NCBI GenBank assembly: GCA_900239685.1
Contig: OENT01000669.1
Span: forward strand, 19,619-83,618
DNA length: 64,000 nt
Reading direction: 5' to 3'
Origin: Rotaria macrura
Lineage: Eukaryota > Rotifera > Eurotatoria > Philodinida > Philodinidae
Shown here: piece after piece, positions 34,994-48,303 of the stretch
Numbering within the stretch: position 1 is the stretch's first letter
Layout: the number at the start of each line of letters is the position of its first letter
Translations under genes and position numbers: made by a program
The notes under the pieces: generated by a model
Seen by the model: only the letters and a program-made list of their open reading frames with translations
What the model was told of the DNA's origin: nothing
The model's database searches: none

Positions 34994-37900
34994 TAAATTA
35001 TTTGATCTCGACCAGAGAATAAATTCTTGTCAATAAATCTTATTCATTTGATTTTTTACTCATTTTTTCTATGTTCATATTCAAATCATGAGTGAACAAT
35101 TGCATTATTGATCAAATCAAATTAAAAGAGTTTTCGACAAGAATACAAGAATGAATTCTTTCATGATATATGGACCATAGTTCGAACATGAATTTGTTTA
35201 TTTGCAGTTTTGTCTCTTGCAATGACGGAAAAATGTAGACAGGAGTTCAGTCACACTTCAGACTTTCTAATTTTTGTGCTATATAATTAAATATTCGGAA
35301 CTTTAAGAGATGTCATCATAATCTCCTAGGCCTTCGAGTCAAACAAATTCAGCACAATTTTCAATTGAAAATGATTAACACAACCTTAGTGATGCCAGCT
35401 TATCATTGTCTGATGTTACAGGTTTTGCATCCCCTATCGAGAATGAGAACTAATCCCATTACAATACTGATCATTTGAATAAACTATAATGTTTTTTGAT
35501 GCAGTAGAGAAATATCATATCTTTCGGAAGATGACAGAGAATTTAAATATTTGTTCCATCGTATCGAAGCAAAGGTGGAGTTTGTAGGAAACCGAGTTGC
35601 CAACAGGCCACTTTTTTCCGGTCCTTCCTGGCCTGGTACGTTGAAGGCTGGCCTACAGACCAGGCATACACGAAACCAAAAGAAAATCGATGCTTCTTTT
35701 TGCAACACAAATCTATTCCGTTCAGTATTTAGTCATCATCTTGAAGATTAATGTGGCTGTTTATTTCTGTTTTTAAGGGAATTCCCTTTCCTGAGCCAAA
35801 ATTTTCAAATTAGTCGTTTCTTGTTTTTTTTCTGTTGTATATGTGCTTTGAAGTGTACTCTATCTATTGGGGATGTTTTGAGTATTCAATTATTACCGTG
35901 AAGTAAAAAAATCGAAAATATAAATCGATAACCGTAGAGGTATAGGACGTTTTTTCTTTCTTTCGTGGTTTTCTCGAACCTAGTTTTTAAGTCGAAATTG
36001 TCAAAATTGTCCCGTTTCTCAGGCATGAAATATTCGATTAAGCTGAAATTTTTTCGACAAGTATCAAATAGTGTTAATAGTATTAATTTTGTTTTTATTT
36101 AAAAGATTATTGTTTCGCTGAACTTTGACAGGTCTTACAAAGGAAGCACTATTGAAACAAATATTTTATTCAAAGGAGATGAGAGAGAAAAATTTCACAG
36201 CAATAGACACCCTACAGTGCTTCTAGTGTTCTTTAAATATTTTTCAGCTCTATCTATATTACAGCAGCTAAGAAGCTGGGCGAGTAGGGAGGCAATTTTT
36301 AGTCCTTGTGAACCCGATATTTTCTTTGAACAAGCATTTTGGAAGCGTAAGTTTATGAAAACGTGTAATCTATTGATCCAGATCTATCGACTCGGAAAGT
36401 TTCAAACATTTTTAATGAGCCACTGTTAAAATGTGCTGCAGAGGGCAAGGCATACCCTTAGAACGATAATTTCAAATATGTGTCCTATATAATAGAAAGT
36501 GAAAAAACTCCGTGAATTAACACCAATAACACTTCACAAAAGAAACAGCCACTATTAGACAACTTCAATAGGTAACGTCATTTTCCATATTTAAAAGAAA
36601 TCTAAACGAAATCAATTGAATTGACTGTCAGTTTTTACTTAATTCATCGTCTTTTCGCTAATAAAAGGTGAAAATTCAATGACTACTTTGTCTTCGTTTT
36701 TGTCTTTTTCATTGTATATTTCGCGATAATCGTTGGAGTAAATCCAGTTCGATCATGATTTGCTTTCTGTTTTCTTAATAGTGTACGTTGGATTATAGCG
36801 ACATTTAGTATGAAATTGAGCAGATCAAATTATTCTAAGTCAATTTTGAGCAGGCTGAACAGTTCAAACCGGCCTGGCCTGTTGGAAGATCTGGTAGGAA
36901 ACTCTATCTAAGATTTTCACAAGATAATTATAAGTCCTCTGCCTAATCCGAAGCCGTCGAAAGTTTTCATTCAAAATAAATATCATGCGATGTCTTTTAC
37001 AGTTAGCTTTCTCAATGTCTAAGACTATCATTTCTAGTGTACTTTAATAAGTTGAATATTTTATTCGCTTGGTTAAAAATCGATTTTTCAATAAATGAAT
37101 TAACTTGACTAGCATCTCAAAAGTTCCGCTTTCTTTGAAAATCACAACAAATTCTTTAGGTGGTTCTACCTTTACCTAAGCAATTGATTTAAAAGACTTG
37201 ATTTCTACTACAGGGATTAAGCCTTATATTCGATAGATGGCTTTTTTTTCTACAAACATTAATTACAAAGTAGTAACAAAAGGCCTACGTCTTGAACTAG
37301 TGAAGTTTTCGTTTCTGCCTGTATGTATGTTTTTGTGCCGTTTGATAACGCTTACATAAGCAGAGGAGGACTTGCTGATATTATTAGTATAAGGGCATTG
37401 ACTAAATAATATAGGACGGATTGAAATAGAAAAGAAAGCTTAGTGAAGCTGAAAACTGAATCGTAGGCGAAAACTGCATACCATTAAGAAATCGAGTAGC
37501 ATAGCTTTTTCATTAAAGAGAAGTGGTCTCTAACGTACTCATATCTATCAATGTGAATCATGTTGACGCATGTAACTGATGCTCAGAAATTCAATTCTCA
37601 TATGACTTGATATTAAAAGTGTTCAACTAGATTAATTAATTAAAAAATACGTTTAGTTTTCAATGATCTTTATTATACAAAACAAAAATTTAACGATACA
37701 TCACTAATATCTTATCTGTTCTTCATGGCAGATTTATGTTAAACTTATGAAATAAAGTTAGCTTAGAGAAAGAGTTTGATACATGATGAGAAGAATTCCA
37801 TTTTCATGTTTGATAAAAGATATTCTGGTAATATTTCATTATATAAGCTCATAGATTTATCTTTTACCTTTAGAAGCAGATCCTTCAAATGATTGAAACT

Positions 37901-40900
37901 CGTATATTAACATGTTCATCATAACATTCCTCATTATTGAAGGTAAAAGAAAACGAAATTGCTCAATATGCATATCGGTCGAATAATTTTGAACACATTT
38001 ACACTTCTCTGTGAGCAGACAGAGCGTAATGACAAATCAGAAACTATTATTTTATGAATATAACCTCAAGGATAATGGCGAAACAGACCATGATTTAGTT
38101 ACCTAAATCATATCACTTTTTTCTATCAAAATTTCCTATGAAGATGTTGAATAAAATCTTTCGGACACCATCTTAATCTCATTATAGGTGTAGGCCAGAA
38201 CAAAATGTGCGTCTTCGTATTTCATCAATATCTTGCTTAGTTTGTAGAACTCTGATCTCATTTTTCTTGCGAAAGATTCACCATGAAATTCTCTACAAAA
38301 CTGTGAAACGAGCAGTTCCAATGAATAACTAGGGAATTATATTCGATCGAAACTAGAATGGTGTACTTTCAATTTGACTTTGTCAGAAAATTAATTATTT
38401 CTTTTCTTTTTTCGAATGTATTCTTTCTAACTAACGGAGTTTAAAACAAGATATTCAGATATAATTTCAAGGTTCCAGTGGTGAATTTTCAACAAGAGAA
38501 ATGTATTAGAATCATCGAAGAATCTTGTCATGAATCTCAAGAATTGTAAGAAAACACTTTACAACATTCGTCGTATACCAATACAATGGGGACATCTTTT
38601 GAAAAAAAAATTCAATCATCCATATAACAATTTGAGTAAGATGTCACAAAAAACATTGATATTACCATTTAAAACCCCGCCCAGCAGTTATATTACGAGG
38701 TGTCATCTCCAGAAAGTGTCAAAATGTCATCAAAAGTTATATTTGACCTAATTTCAATCGAAGACAGTGAGATCTTTCAGGCAAATAATAACCATAGTTA
38801 GTACGAACATTTGATTGAATATCTGGAAATATACGTAACTGAATTCAAAATGAGTAGACTAATAGAATGTTATTTATCAGGAATGTTAAAATAAATCATA
38901 TTTATCGACGATAGAGATTCACAAAAATTTGAAAACCATACAGTAATAACAGCCTCAAGACTCGATTTTATCTTGGGTAGAAGGGCAAGATTGGAATGAA
39001 TCATTGCCGAATAAATTATCGAAATGCATTGAGTAATAGCTGATTTATGTTCATTGTATTGTTTGCAATTCAACGCTACAATACAACAGTAATCCACCCG
39101 TATGAATCTATTCTATTGTCATTACTAAATATAGAAGTAAAGTTACCGTCGCTAATGACAAGATTCAATTCAAATAATCAAAGCCAGTTCTGATATGTCA
39201 TACCATATAGTATAAATTGCAGGAACAAGACTAGTTAATTAACAGATCTGCTCAGCATTTCTTGAATATTAATCAAGCCTTGTATGAAGTATGCTAGTAT
39301 AACATGTAATAAGATGTCCATCATGCGAAAAAATATTTCCTAATCATGCAATACTATTTTCTTTCATTAACTAAGACATATTTCTAACATTTGTAGATTT
39401 TAAATTCATTCAATAATCTGTTTTTCTTTCAATATTAGCATTTTCTAAGGAGGGAAAGATGCGAATCCTTCCAAAACGAATCAGAGTTTTCGAAAGATAA
39501 AATATCAAGAATCTGTTTGTCAAAAGTTTCATTTGATAATTTTGACTGAGACTTTATTTTCAAATTATAACTTACAATCAAGCATTCGGCATTCAATTTC
39601 AGTCATTTTCGATTCTATTCAAAGAGTAAGTCGATACTCATTTTCCAGTTCTTAGTTGTTTACGTGCATCTATTTTTTCTTCCTGTACATGATAAATACA
39701 TAAAGTAACGATATTCCGACGACACCTATGAATATTTATAATGTAATGCTTAGGATCAAATGGCTGTGCATCGAAGTATATTAACTGTTTGTTCAAAGAA
39801 ATTAATTCATTTTTTTCTCTAAACTGTGCCTATTGAAATACGTATCGTCTTTAACTCATGCATTGGTAAACTATCAAATGAATAACAAAAAACAATTATC
39901 GTACAGTGAATAACAGAAAGTAGCATTGCCACATAAGGTGAGATGCAACTTTCAATTATTGATAATATTTGTGAATAAGCATCCGTTATCATCGGAATCT
40001 CCTTTTCAAATCAATTGTACTACTCACACGCATATTGCTTCTAGGAACACGAAAGATTCATTATTTTTATATGAAAGTTTACATTGAAAAATATTCTTTG
40101 AGTCGTATGGTTTCAAAAAGGATCCGAGATCAGAATGACACCCGAAAATTTGATTAATAACCTTCATCTAGTTCCGTACATTTCAGCACAACGGCTCAAC
40201 TTAATAACAGTATACAACGATATGATCCGGACGGAAGGAAAGCATATCGACGTTGTAACACATCCTGACGTCGACGTAGAAATTGTTTGTTTTGTCGTTG
40301 CTGAACTCAACTATTTGTCATATTCAATTTCTAAGAAAAATATCTTTCTTGGAAAGAAAAAATTGCACTGTCTACGATTTATTATGACTTTCCGGGGCAC
40401 TGCTAACAACGTATTACTACGATTATAAGTCACCGTGAATAGTTTGCTTTCGTTCAGTATAACGTTAAAACTTGATTATATATCAAGATTTGTTCTTTTC
40501 TTTTTTTTTGATTGTCCAAAAACATCCTAGGTTGTAAAATGCTTTTCCATTGCTCTCGTATTCCCATTGTGAAGAAGCAGGTTTTCATCAGAGTATCGTC
40601 TTAAATTTGACCTTTCGATAATGAAATTATTTGATTGTTTGAAAAAGTAGTTGCTCATTCGAAAATATTCATAGTTCTAGTAGAGTTGATGAGATTTTTA
40701 ACTTCTATTCTCAATTTATACAGAGATCATCATGTTGCTGTGCAAATTAGTTTTTCTTTTTCATTGATTGAATAACTACATCAACATGTATATGATGAGT
40801 TAGAAAACATCGTTTTCATGAAGTTTTATTTAAAACCATTCCTATCAAGTGCATTCTCATTCTGAGAAAGTAATTTTGAGACATCTTAATGCATGGAAAT

Positions 40901-42208
40901 TATATGTTTAGAGAAAAATATTTCTGTCACGTTGCTACAACGATAGAGAATGAGAAAGTCATGATAATGATAGAGATAAAACCTTGAATTTCAAGCAGAT
41001 TTATTCTATTTTAATCCTTCTTCTTCTTAATAAATATCTCTGTCAAAAAATAGACAAGAATGTTGAGAACATCAATTGGCATCGTCTTCTTATGATCATA
41101 GCATATTATGAAAATCGCAGATAAATTAAATCTAACAATCACAAAAATCAACACAATAAGTAAGTTAAATCTATTGAAGATTATTGCACGGCTTTGTTAA
41201 TTATAATTATTTTTCTCATTTCAAAGCAAGAAATAGTTAGACAAAGGGTTAATCTGGTAGAGAGAAACACTGTACATTGATTTCAAAGTATGGTCTAATG
41301 AAGAATTCTTGAATTTGAATGTAAAGTAATTGTTGAGTGTCCTCAAAAATAAATTGAAAGTGTGTTGATTCTATCTACACTAGTTCACATGAATGTTAAG
41401 TTGTCGTCAGCTGATGAAATTTACTAGTTTAATCGTTGAAAATCTATTTTTATTTCATTGATATCTAATTTTCTTTTTTGGAGATCTCCATCTACATATA
41501 ATTTAGAGAACAAAGAATTTTTCGATTTTAATTCTGAGAATGACTTTGATATTATTTCTTTCATATGTAATTACGTTTTTTCGTTTTGACATATAAAACA
41601 CGAAACGAAACTTCAGCCATCAATGAAGTAATACTAGAAAACATTCTGATGTTTCTCTACGAATCATTGATATTAATGAATACAAAAGATATTTGTATAA
41701 GACTAGTTTTAGGGATAATATAGTAACATACTGTTGACATTAAAACTGATGGTATGTTCTAGCGTAGGCAGCCTAAGAAGACTCTAAAATCAAGTGGAAA
41801 TCACTATTCTCATTAGTTATCATTTCTTGTTATCTATGATACGATTCAAAACACAGTGACCACCGATACTTGTGAGAAATATTTCTTCGTATTAAATAAA
41901 GCAAGTCAAGTCAACGTGAGGAGATACATCTTAAAAGATTCTCTCTGGCATTGTTATTATACAGCGAATGGAAAGAGTTTTGCTGAAGTGTTCCTGTTAA
42001 TTTCCTTTCAGTTAAGAAAAGTATATCTATCGTAAGCAACAATAATGAGGTGTTTCTTTTTACAAATTTCTTTCATCGCCATGTAATATTACATTTAATC
42101 TGAATGGAAAAGAGTTTCTTTTGATGCACGGCGTACACAGATTAGTTGTCTTCCCTCTTCCTCTTTTTTTTCAAACAGAATAATTCATTAATTTAGATTA
42201 AATATTAA
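34994..42208. other. 7.2-kb stretch without a convincing gene
   Basis: Inverted words CCAACAGGCCA (35600 region) and TGGCCTGTTGG (36876 region), with GGAGTTTGTAGGAAAC and GTAGGAAACTC nearby, suggest a decayed element spanning about 35577-36905. The frame 40135-40428 (+, 97 codons) has no recognisable domain. The rest is featureless AT-rich sequence. Confidence 0.4.
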
Positions 42209-42232
42209 TATATATATATATATATATATATA
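42209..42232. repeat. (TA)n microsatellite
   Basis: About twelve TA units, 55 bp upstream of the start codon of the methionine-synthase-like gene. Confidence 0.9.
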
Positions 42233-42287
42233 CATCACACAGAAGGATTTCTCTCTTTATTGCACTTTAATAGTAGACATTAATAAC

Positions 42288-43542
42288 ATGGAAAAAGTAA
42301 GTTGTTAAGATATTTGAACATGGATCGTAACATTTTTCATCGATTAGATCACCATTCCAACTGAATCGATCGGTTCGATACCTAGACCTGATGATTTAAT
42401 AATAGCTCAACGTAATTATCGTGATGGTAGAATTAGTCTAGATCGATTAAATGATTATTTTAAAAGAGCTATACAAATAACAATCGAAGAAATCGAAGCC
42501 ACTGGATCACCGGTAGTTACAGATGGTGAACAAACCAAACCATCGTTTCTAACTTATCCAATACACGCATTGTTCAATGAGTGTTATAAATTCACGTCTG
42601 ATTGTTTCTCACTTAAATTTGCTGACGGTCATCAACGATTATTACCACGTCTGGTGAAAGCTCCATTTCGTTATGCAGTCTATGCTCATAGTTATATTGA
42701 TGCTGCTAAACAAATAACTGAACTACCAATCAAGTAAGTAGTTGGAAGAATTTCTTTAATCATTCTAATTTTATTTATTATAGACAAGCTGTTATAACAC
42801 CATCTGCTCTATCAATGATTTATCCAAAGGCTACAATACGAGGTTATTCTCATGAACAATTTCTGGATGATTTAATGGTTGAATCAGAACGAGATATTCG
42901 ACTATGTCTTGAAAGTGGCGCTCATTGTGTTCAGCTTGATTTTACTGAAGCTCGTTTTTCACTGAAAATTGATCCGACTGGTCAATTATTGAAAGACTTT
43001 GTTCAACTCAACAATCGAGTATTGGATCGATTTGGATTTCAAGAACAACATCGACTTGGTGTTCATGTTTGTGCAGGTTTAAAATATTCATCAATAGAAA
43101 ATTTCATCTTGTTTTCCATGATTATCTCATTCTAGGTGGTGATCAAGATTGTTATCATTCTTTTGAAGTCGACTATTTACAAGTTCTACCGAGTCTATTC
43201 GATCTTCACGTAGGTAATTTTTATCTACAATTGGCAAGTGAACCAAATCGTCAACGAGTATTAGAATGTATTCGAAAATATATGAAGCCATGGCATCGAA
43301 TATTTGTTGGTGTGATTAATCCCATTGATCCAACCATTGAAACACCGGAGAATGTCTGCCATCGAGTATTGGAAGCAGCGAAATATATACCCGTAGAACA
43401 ATTGGGTACGACTGACGACTGTGGTTTTTCTCCGTTTGATGATGATCAATCGACTTCGAGAAAAATTGCTTTCGATAAAATTCGTGCACGCATAAAAGGT
43501 ACACGCATGGCTGAAGAACATTTGATGATGGCAAAAAAATAA
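42288..43542 (+). CDS. Cobalamin-independent methionine synthase-like protein (MetE C-terminal domain family)
   Basis: Four exons join in phase: 42288-42296, 42348-42733, 42784-43076 and 43136-43542 (364 residues). The introns are 51, 50 and 59 bp. The product is a single UROD/MetE-type TIM barrel. It has the N-terminal SIGSIPRP loop, the TDGEQ strand end, GAHCVQLDFTEARFSL and LGVHVCAGGD. HVGNFYLQLASEPNR and LGTTDDCGFSPF follow. By analogy with MetE, His226, Cys228, Glu265 and Cys325 are the expected zinc ligands, all present. It is half the length of full MetE (about 750) and lacks the N-terminal barrel, as in the short methyltransferase family of bacteria and fungi. The likely reaction is methyl transfer to a thiol acceptor; true methionine synthesis is not proven. 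The three spliceosomal introns, including one after a 9-bp first exon, show long residence in a eukaryotic genome. Horizontal origin is inferred. AATAAA occurs just after the stop. Confidence 0.87.
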
Positions 43543-45666
43543 AATAAATTGAACCATAACAATCGAACTCTAATAAATAAATAATTATTTATTTATAATA
43601 CGCAAGCACTTAAATATTAATACTAGTTAGAAATAAACATATGTTTATTCTTGAATTGTTCTTTTATTACAAATTATTGGTTGCAGGCTATTGAAATATT
43701 CATATAAAATAACAAAGAAAGACAAGTATTCAGTTGCAAAAAAACGTGTTCCTAAAGAGTTTCTAACAATGGATTCAATATTCAAGAAAATCATTGTTGA
43801 TGCATCTCGATACACATGAAAACTTTTTCTCTTTACGAAAAGCCTCATAAAAATACACAAGCATAAACCATGCTAGTTAATCTAAGGATGAACATTTCTA
43901 TTCATGATTATTTTACTATTCTAATTATTAGTTGATATGATACATTTAAGAAAAGACAGTCTCAATCATCTTAAATAGAAATTTCTCTTCCTCCTTCAAT
44001 TGACACATTTTACCGCATACTATTTTGCGTTGAACTCAATAATCTAGTATTGTTCCTATAAATTACTTACTATTTTCTCGAGACTCATGTTCACATAAAT
44101 ACATTATTTTCTTCGTATCACTTAACGTAAAATTATAATTATAAATGCGAGCCATATTCAATATGAAATCACTGCACAGTACAGTTATTAGTTACGAAAC
44201 ATTTAATATGAAAAATTCATTCTAGTTATACATTATAAATTTCATTCTAATTCTTTTTTACGATTATTTCAATATTAACTATGACAAATTAGTTCTTTTA
44301 AAACGAATAAATTTTTCAGAAGATGCACATCTTTTAGAGTGTGCTTTTCATTTTCACTGTATTCGACCTCTTAGATTCTTTTATTTCAACAGTTCTAATG
44401 CTAAACTGTCTGCCACTATGATTCATAAACTATTCTTTAAAACTGGTCATGGCGGATTCGACAAGAACTTTCATTCTTCGATAAAATAGAAAAGAAGTCT
44501 GTATAATGTAATTAGAGATGCAAAGTCACAGACGATATTGGTCTATTTGAATAAGAAAGAAAGCTAATTACGTTGCATTAAAAAATATTTTCATAAATCT
44601 AAATTAGATTTTACTAATGACTAGTAAGGAGTGCTTCTATTAGAAAGAAACTAATTGTGTCCGACTTCGTTTAATCGATGATTATTCTGATGCAAGTTGA
44701 AGCGCATGGAAATTGTCATGCATATCTGTGATCAACTATGAATTATCCTAATAAAACGTGCTTCGATAAAACCTCTCTAGCCAAAGTAGTTCATTAAAAT
44801 AGCATTTGTCAAAACAGAGCTAATATAACTAATTGTTCATTAAATTAAATTTATGTGAACGACGAATGTATTGCTATGAAAATATAACTGTGGACAATCG
44901 TTTTACTTTAAAGTATCAACATCAACATCAACCTTGTACAGTATCGTTTATCCCGTCCGATATGGTTGTTCGATTGAATAAAACAACAATTCTCGATGAA
45001 ACGTTTTTGAAAATTGATTTTATTTAATTAATTTTATATCAAGTATCTAAAATGATAATAATGTAAGAAAACAGTAAACGTTGAGAGATGGTTGCCTCTT
45101 TAATAAATCATAACACTACCGCATGGGTTGTGTAATAAGAATACGTTTTACAATAATCTGAAAAGAAATATCTTTGGAAAGACGACTGGTATAATCATAT
45201 TTCTAGTTTAGTCTTATAACTCAGAAATAGAGATTTGTTTGTTTAATATTATATTTCATTAAGACGAAGAATCTAAATAGAACATATCTCATGTAATTCT
45301 AGAGGCGGATTTTACTTTCATTACAGTTCAGAGTTTCTTTTCTTTTTTATGCAGCTATTTTTATTCTAATTAAAAAGTATGCAAAAAATTCATATGACGA
45401 TTTTCAGTGATTAACTCTGCGTGTAAAATACAATGATAAATTATTTTCTAATGTCACATAGTGTTTGTTACAGCTTTATAACTATCTATTGGAAATGATA
45501 TTTCCTGTTAGATTTCTAAGGCATTTTCATTTTGATGATGAATATAGTAGATAAAAAAAATAATGTCCTGGACTGTTCAATGTGGCTAAAATGTAATTCA
45601 GAATATTTAAATTTCGGGTCAGTTATACGTGCGAAAGTTTACTTAAAATCAATTCACTTATTTTAA
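43543..45666. other. Intergenic stretch, nothing recognised
   Basis: Very AT-rich. Frames such as 43645-43860 (-) and 44833-45027 (+) have no motif or splice support. Confidence 0.35.
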
Positions 45667-46252
45667 CGGGTGGAACGAAAATTGTGGCACAAAATGTTTG
45701 CTCATTTTTGGCCCCCTTGAACATATTACAGACGAGTCGATAATTTGTCAGCTTTTGTTCGAAAGTAGGGAGGGAATCTTTGAAAAGCCTTGACAATTAA
45801 TTTGATCGACGTATAAGCAGTTTTTTTCCTAACGAATGTATTATGTCCCTGTGCGAAGATGCTAAAAGTTATTGGAATGTATTTTCGCACAAGTTCATAT
45901 TTGTGAAAAAGTCTTGCCTAAATATGAAGAAAACATTCAAAATTTTACATTTTGTAGGGTAGATTTTACTCTATCAGCTGATCGAGTAATCAACGTTGAA
46001 ACTTTTAATTTAGAATCACCATAGTTGAAATATAAAAAAAGTGTGCGAAAATTTCCCGTCCACACAAATTTGTCTGGCCTTTTTAAGATTCTTTCACTAT
46101 TCTCGAACAAAAGCAGACAAAAAATTTCCAAGCTCATATTCAGAAAGAGGATAAAGTTCTGGTTCGAATCCATACTTATCGACTTGTCTGACATATTTTC
46201 AAGTGGACTAAACATGAGTAAACATTTTGTGCCACAACTTTCGATCCACCGG
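45667..46252. mobile_element. TTAA-flanked inverted-repeat element (piggyBac-like MITE)
   Basis: It is flanked by TTAA at 45663-45666 and 46253-46256. The ends CGGGTGGAACGAAAATTGTG and, on the - strand, CCGGTGGATCGAAAGTTGTG pair. Pairing continues over GCACAAAATGTTT and then GTCNGCTTTTGTTCGA, with arms of at least 120 bp. TTAA duplication is characteristic of piggyBac-type elements. The overlapping frames on both strands (109-122 codons) are palindrome by-products. Confidence 0.8.
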
Positions 46253-48303
46253 TTAAGACGATCATTATTAACAATAATTTTACTTCCGAGAAATAAACGA
46301 TTCATAGTAATTTCTATAATTACTGCTATAAATAATCTAGATATGCAAATATGATTGTCATGCTTTTTATTGAACGCTTTCCAAGCATCTTGTTGGTATA
46401 AGCATGAAATATATTTTTTTTGTCGGTTGATATCATCTCGGTAAACTTTTTAACCTTCGACAAATTGTTTCTAATTATGATGGAATGACAGTATGTTTAT
46501 TCAAGCAATCTTTTTCTTCGTTAAACAATAAATCAAACTATTGATTGTGATCCCTACAAAAGTACCATTTAGAAATGTAAATTATGCGTTAATAACAGAA
46601 GTGCATCGCATGTCAACACTCGGCCGGTTCCTCCAGTAAAATTATCGATACTATATATGTAGAAAATAAAGTAGAAATCGCTTCAAATTAATGTTTATAT
46701 TCGCCTTAAAGTTTTCAAAATAATGCCCGAAGAAAAAGCTACAAATCACAGTTGACGAATTTTTAGTTAGATATTTTAGTGTAAATAAATGAGTTGTTCG
46801 CCAGAAAAATTCTCTCTACGAAATGAATGAAACTTATACGTGAAGAAAAAAAGAATTCTTTGTTTGTTCATCGACAAGGAAAGTTGATCAAAGAATGTTT
46901 TGCCATCAAACAATTTCTCTTTCTCATATCTTCGTCGTTGTTCAAGTTGTTTCTATCATAAAGCATTTCGAACGTATTGGCGTGGGAAAAAAAACAATTG
47001 GAAAAGTATGCTCGACTCTGTCAAATGAACTGTTCGCTATCTTCTTCATTTTCGTCACTGCTGTCTCTTTCAAAATAGAATTTTTATACATTGAAAGTTT
47101 CCAAACTCAGTGATAGAATGAGCTGGCGAATTGAATTTCACTCATATATATTCAATCCAACATTATTGAAAGTGAGAAATAACTTTTGCAAAAGTCTCTA
47201 TCGAACGTACGATAAGTAACCATGATTACATGTTTTCGTTAAGCTTGTTAGCTACTAAAAACATCCAATAGGATTGAGTACGATTTTAAAACAATCAACA
47301 GAATCCTATCAGAATTCGTGAGACAAAATCAGAATAAACTTCGGATTCCTCGTATTGCATGATATTGGATTCTATAATCTAGGAATTTGATGGAATCCTA
47401 ACAGAGTTCATCCGTTGAATTCACTATGGAATTCATTCACGTGGGTATCTACATGTAGAAAAGAAAAACATAATCAGATTCGAAACGACGAACCATCACC
47501 ATGTAAAATTATAAAAATTGTTCATTATTGTTAAGCTACAGTCACTGATGCACATTCACGTACGTAAAAATTTTCCCAACAAATTCTATTACTATTATTA
47601 TTATTGAAGAAACGTGATCTTCGAATGAGATTCAATAATGAATGCAGATTAAAAGATCAAGTGAATATTTCGACGGCCATTGTTAAACAACATACGAGTA
47701 TTTTCTTAAATTCTAATCAAGATCATACGATGATCATCTTTTTCATCGTTTGTATTGTGAATAGTTTTTATTGAGTTTCTTATACTATCATTTGTTGTGT
47801 TTATCAATTAACTTTTGAACTCTCTCTTAGCATTGACAGAACTTATTATCAATTATATTCTAGTGATCTCTTTCATACTAACTTGTATTCTATGAGAAGC
47901 ACAGAAGTGAAATTTGATGAGAAAGAAGATTTTGAGTCATGTTTTGAATTTTCGGAAAAATGATAATGTCTGTTTTCTTACTATAGTGTTAGATTTTTAT
48001 AAATTTAGTCGGCAAGATACAATCGACAATTAATAGACGAAAACGTTCGGATTGAATGCACAACTCAATGATCCTATGTGCTTCTCGTTTTACGACGTTT
48101 AAATTAGAATGAGATTAAGCATATAGAGGAAAAGATTCATTTTCAGTTACGTCTGAGCGGATTTCAATTGGTGTCAACCATTGATTATTCTTAATAACTG
48201 TCGAGTGGAAAGAAAAACCAATTAGCTTAAAATAATAAATTCTCTTACTATGAAATTTTCAACATTGAATACACAAATAATACATAGGAATTCGGTCGTA
48301 CGC
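46253..48303. other. Intergenic stretch, nothing recognised
   Basis: No gene found. Sequence at about 47265-47430 (CCAATAGGATT, AATCCTATCAGAATTC) shares words with 61650-61740 and may be a diverged dispersed repeat. Confidence 0.35.

Noticed and set aside
46150..46170. tRNA B-box-like GGTTCGAATCC
   Set aside because: No acceptor stem, A box or anticodon arm can be folded around it.
45937..46354. Overlapping 109- and 122-codon frames on both strands
   Set aside because: They lie in the arms of the TTAA-flanked element and mirror each other; not genes.
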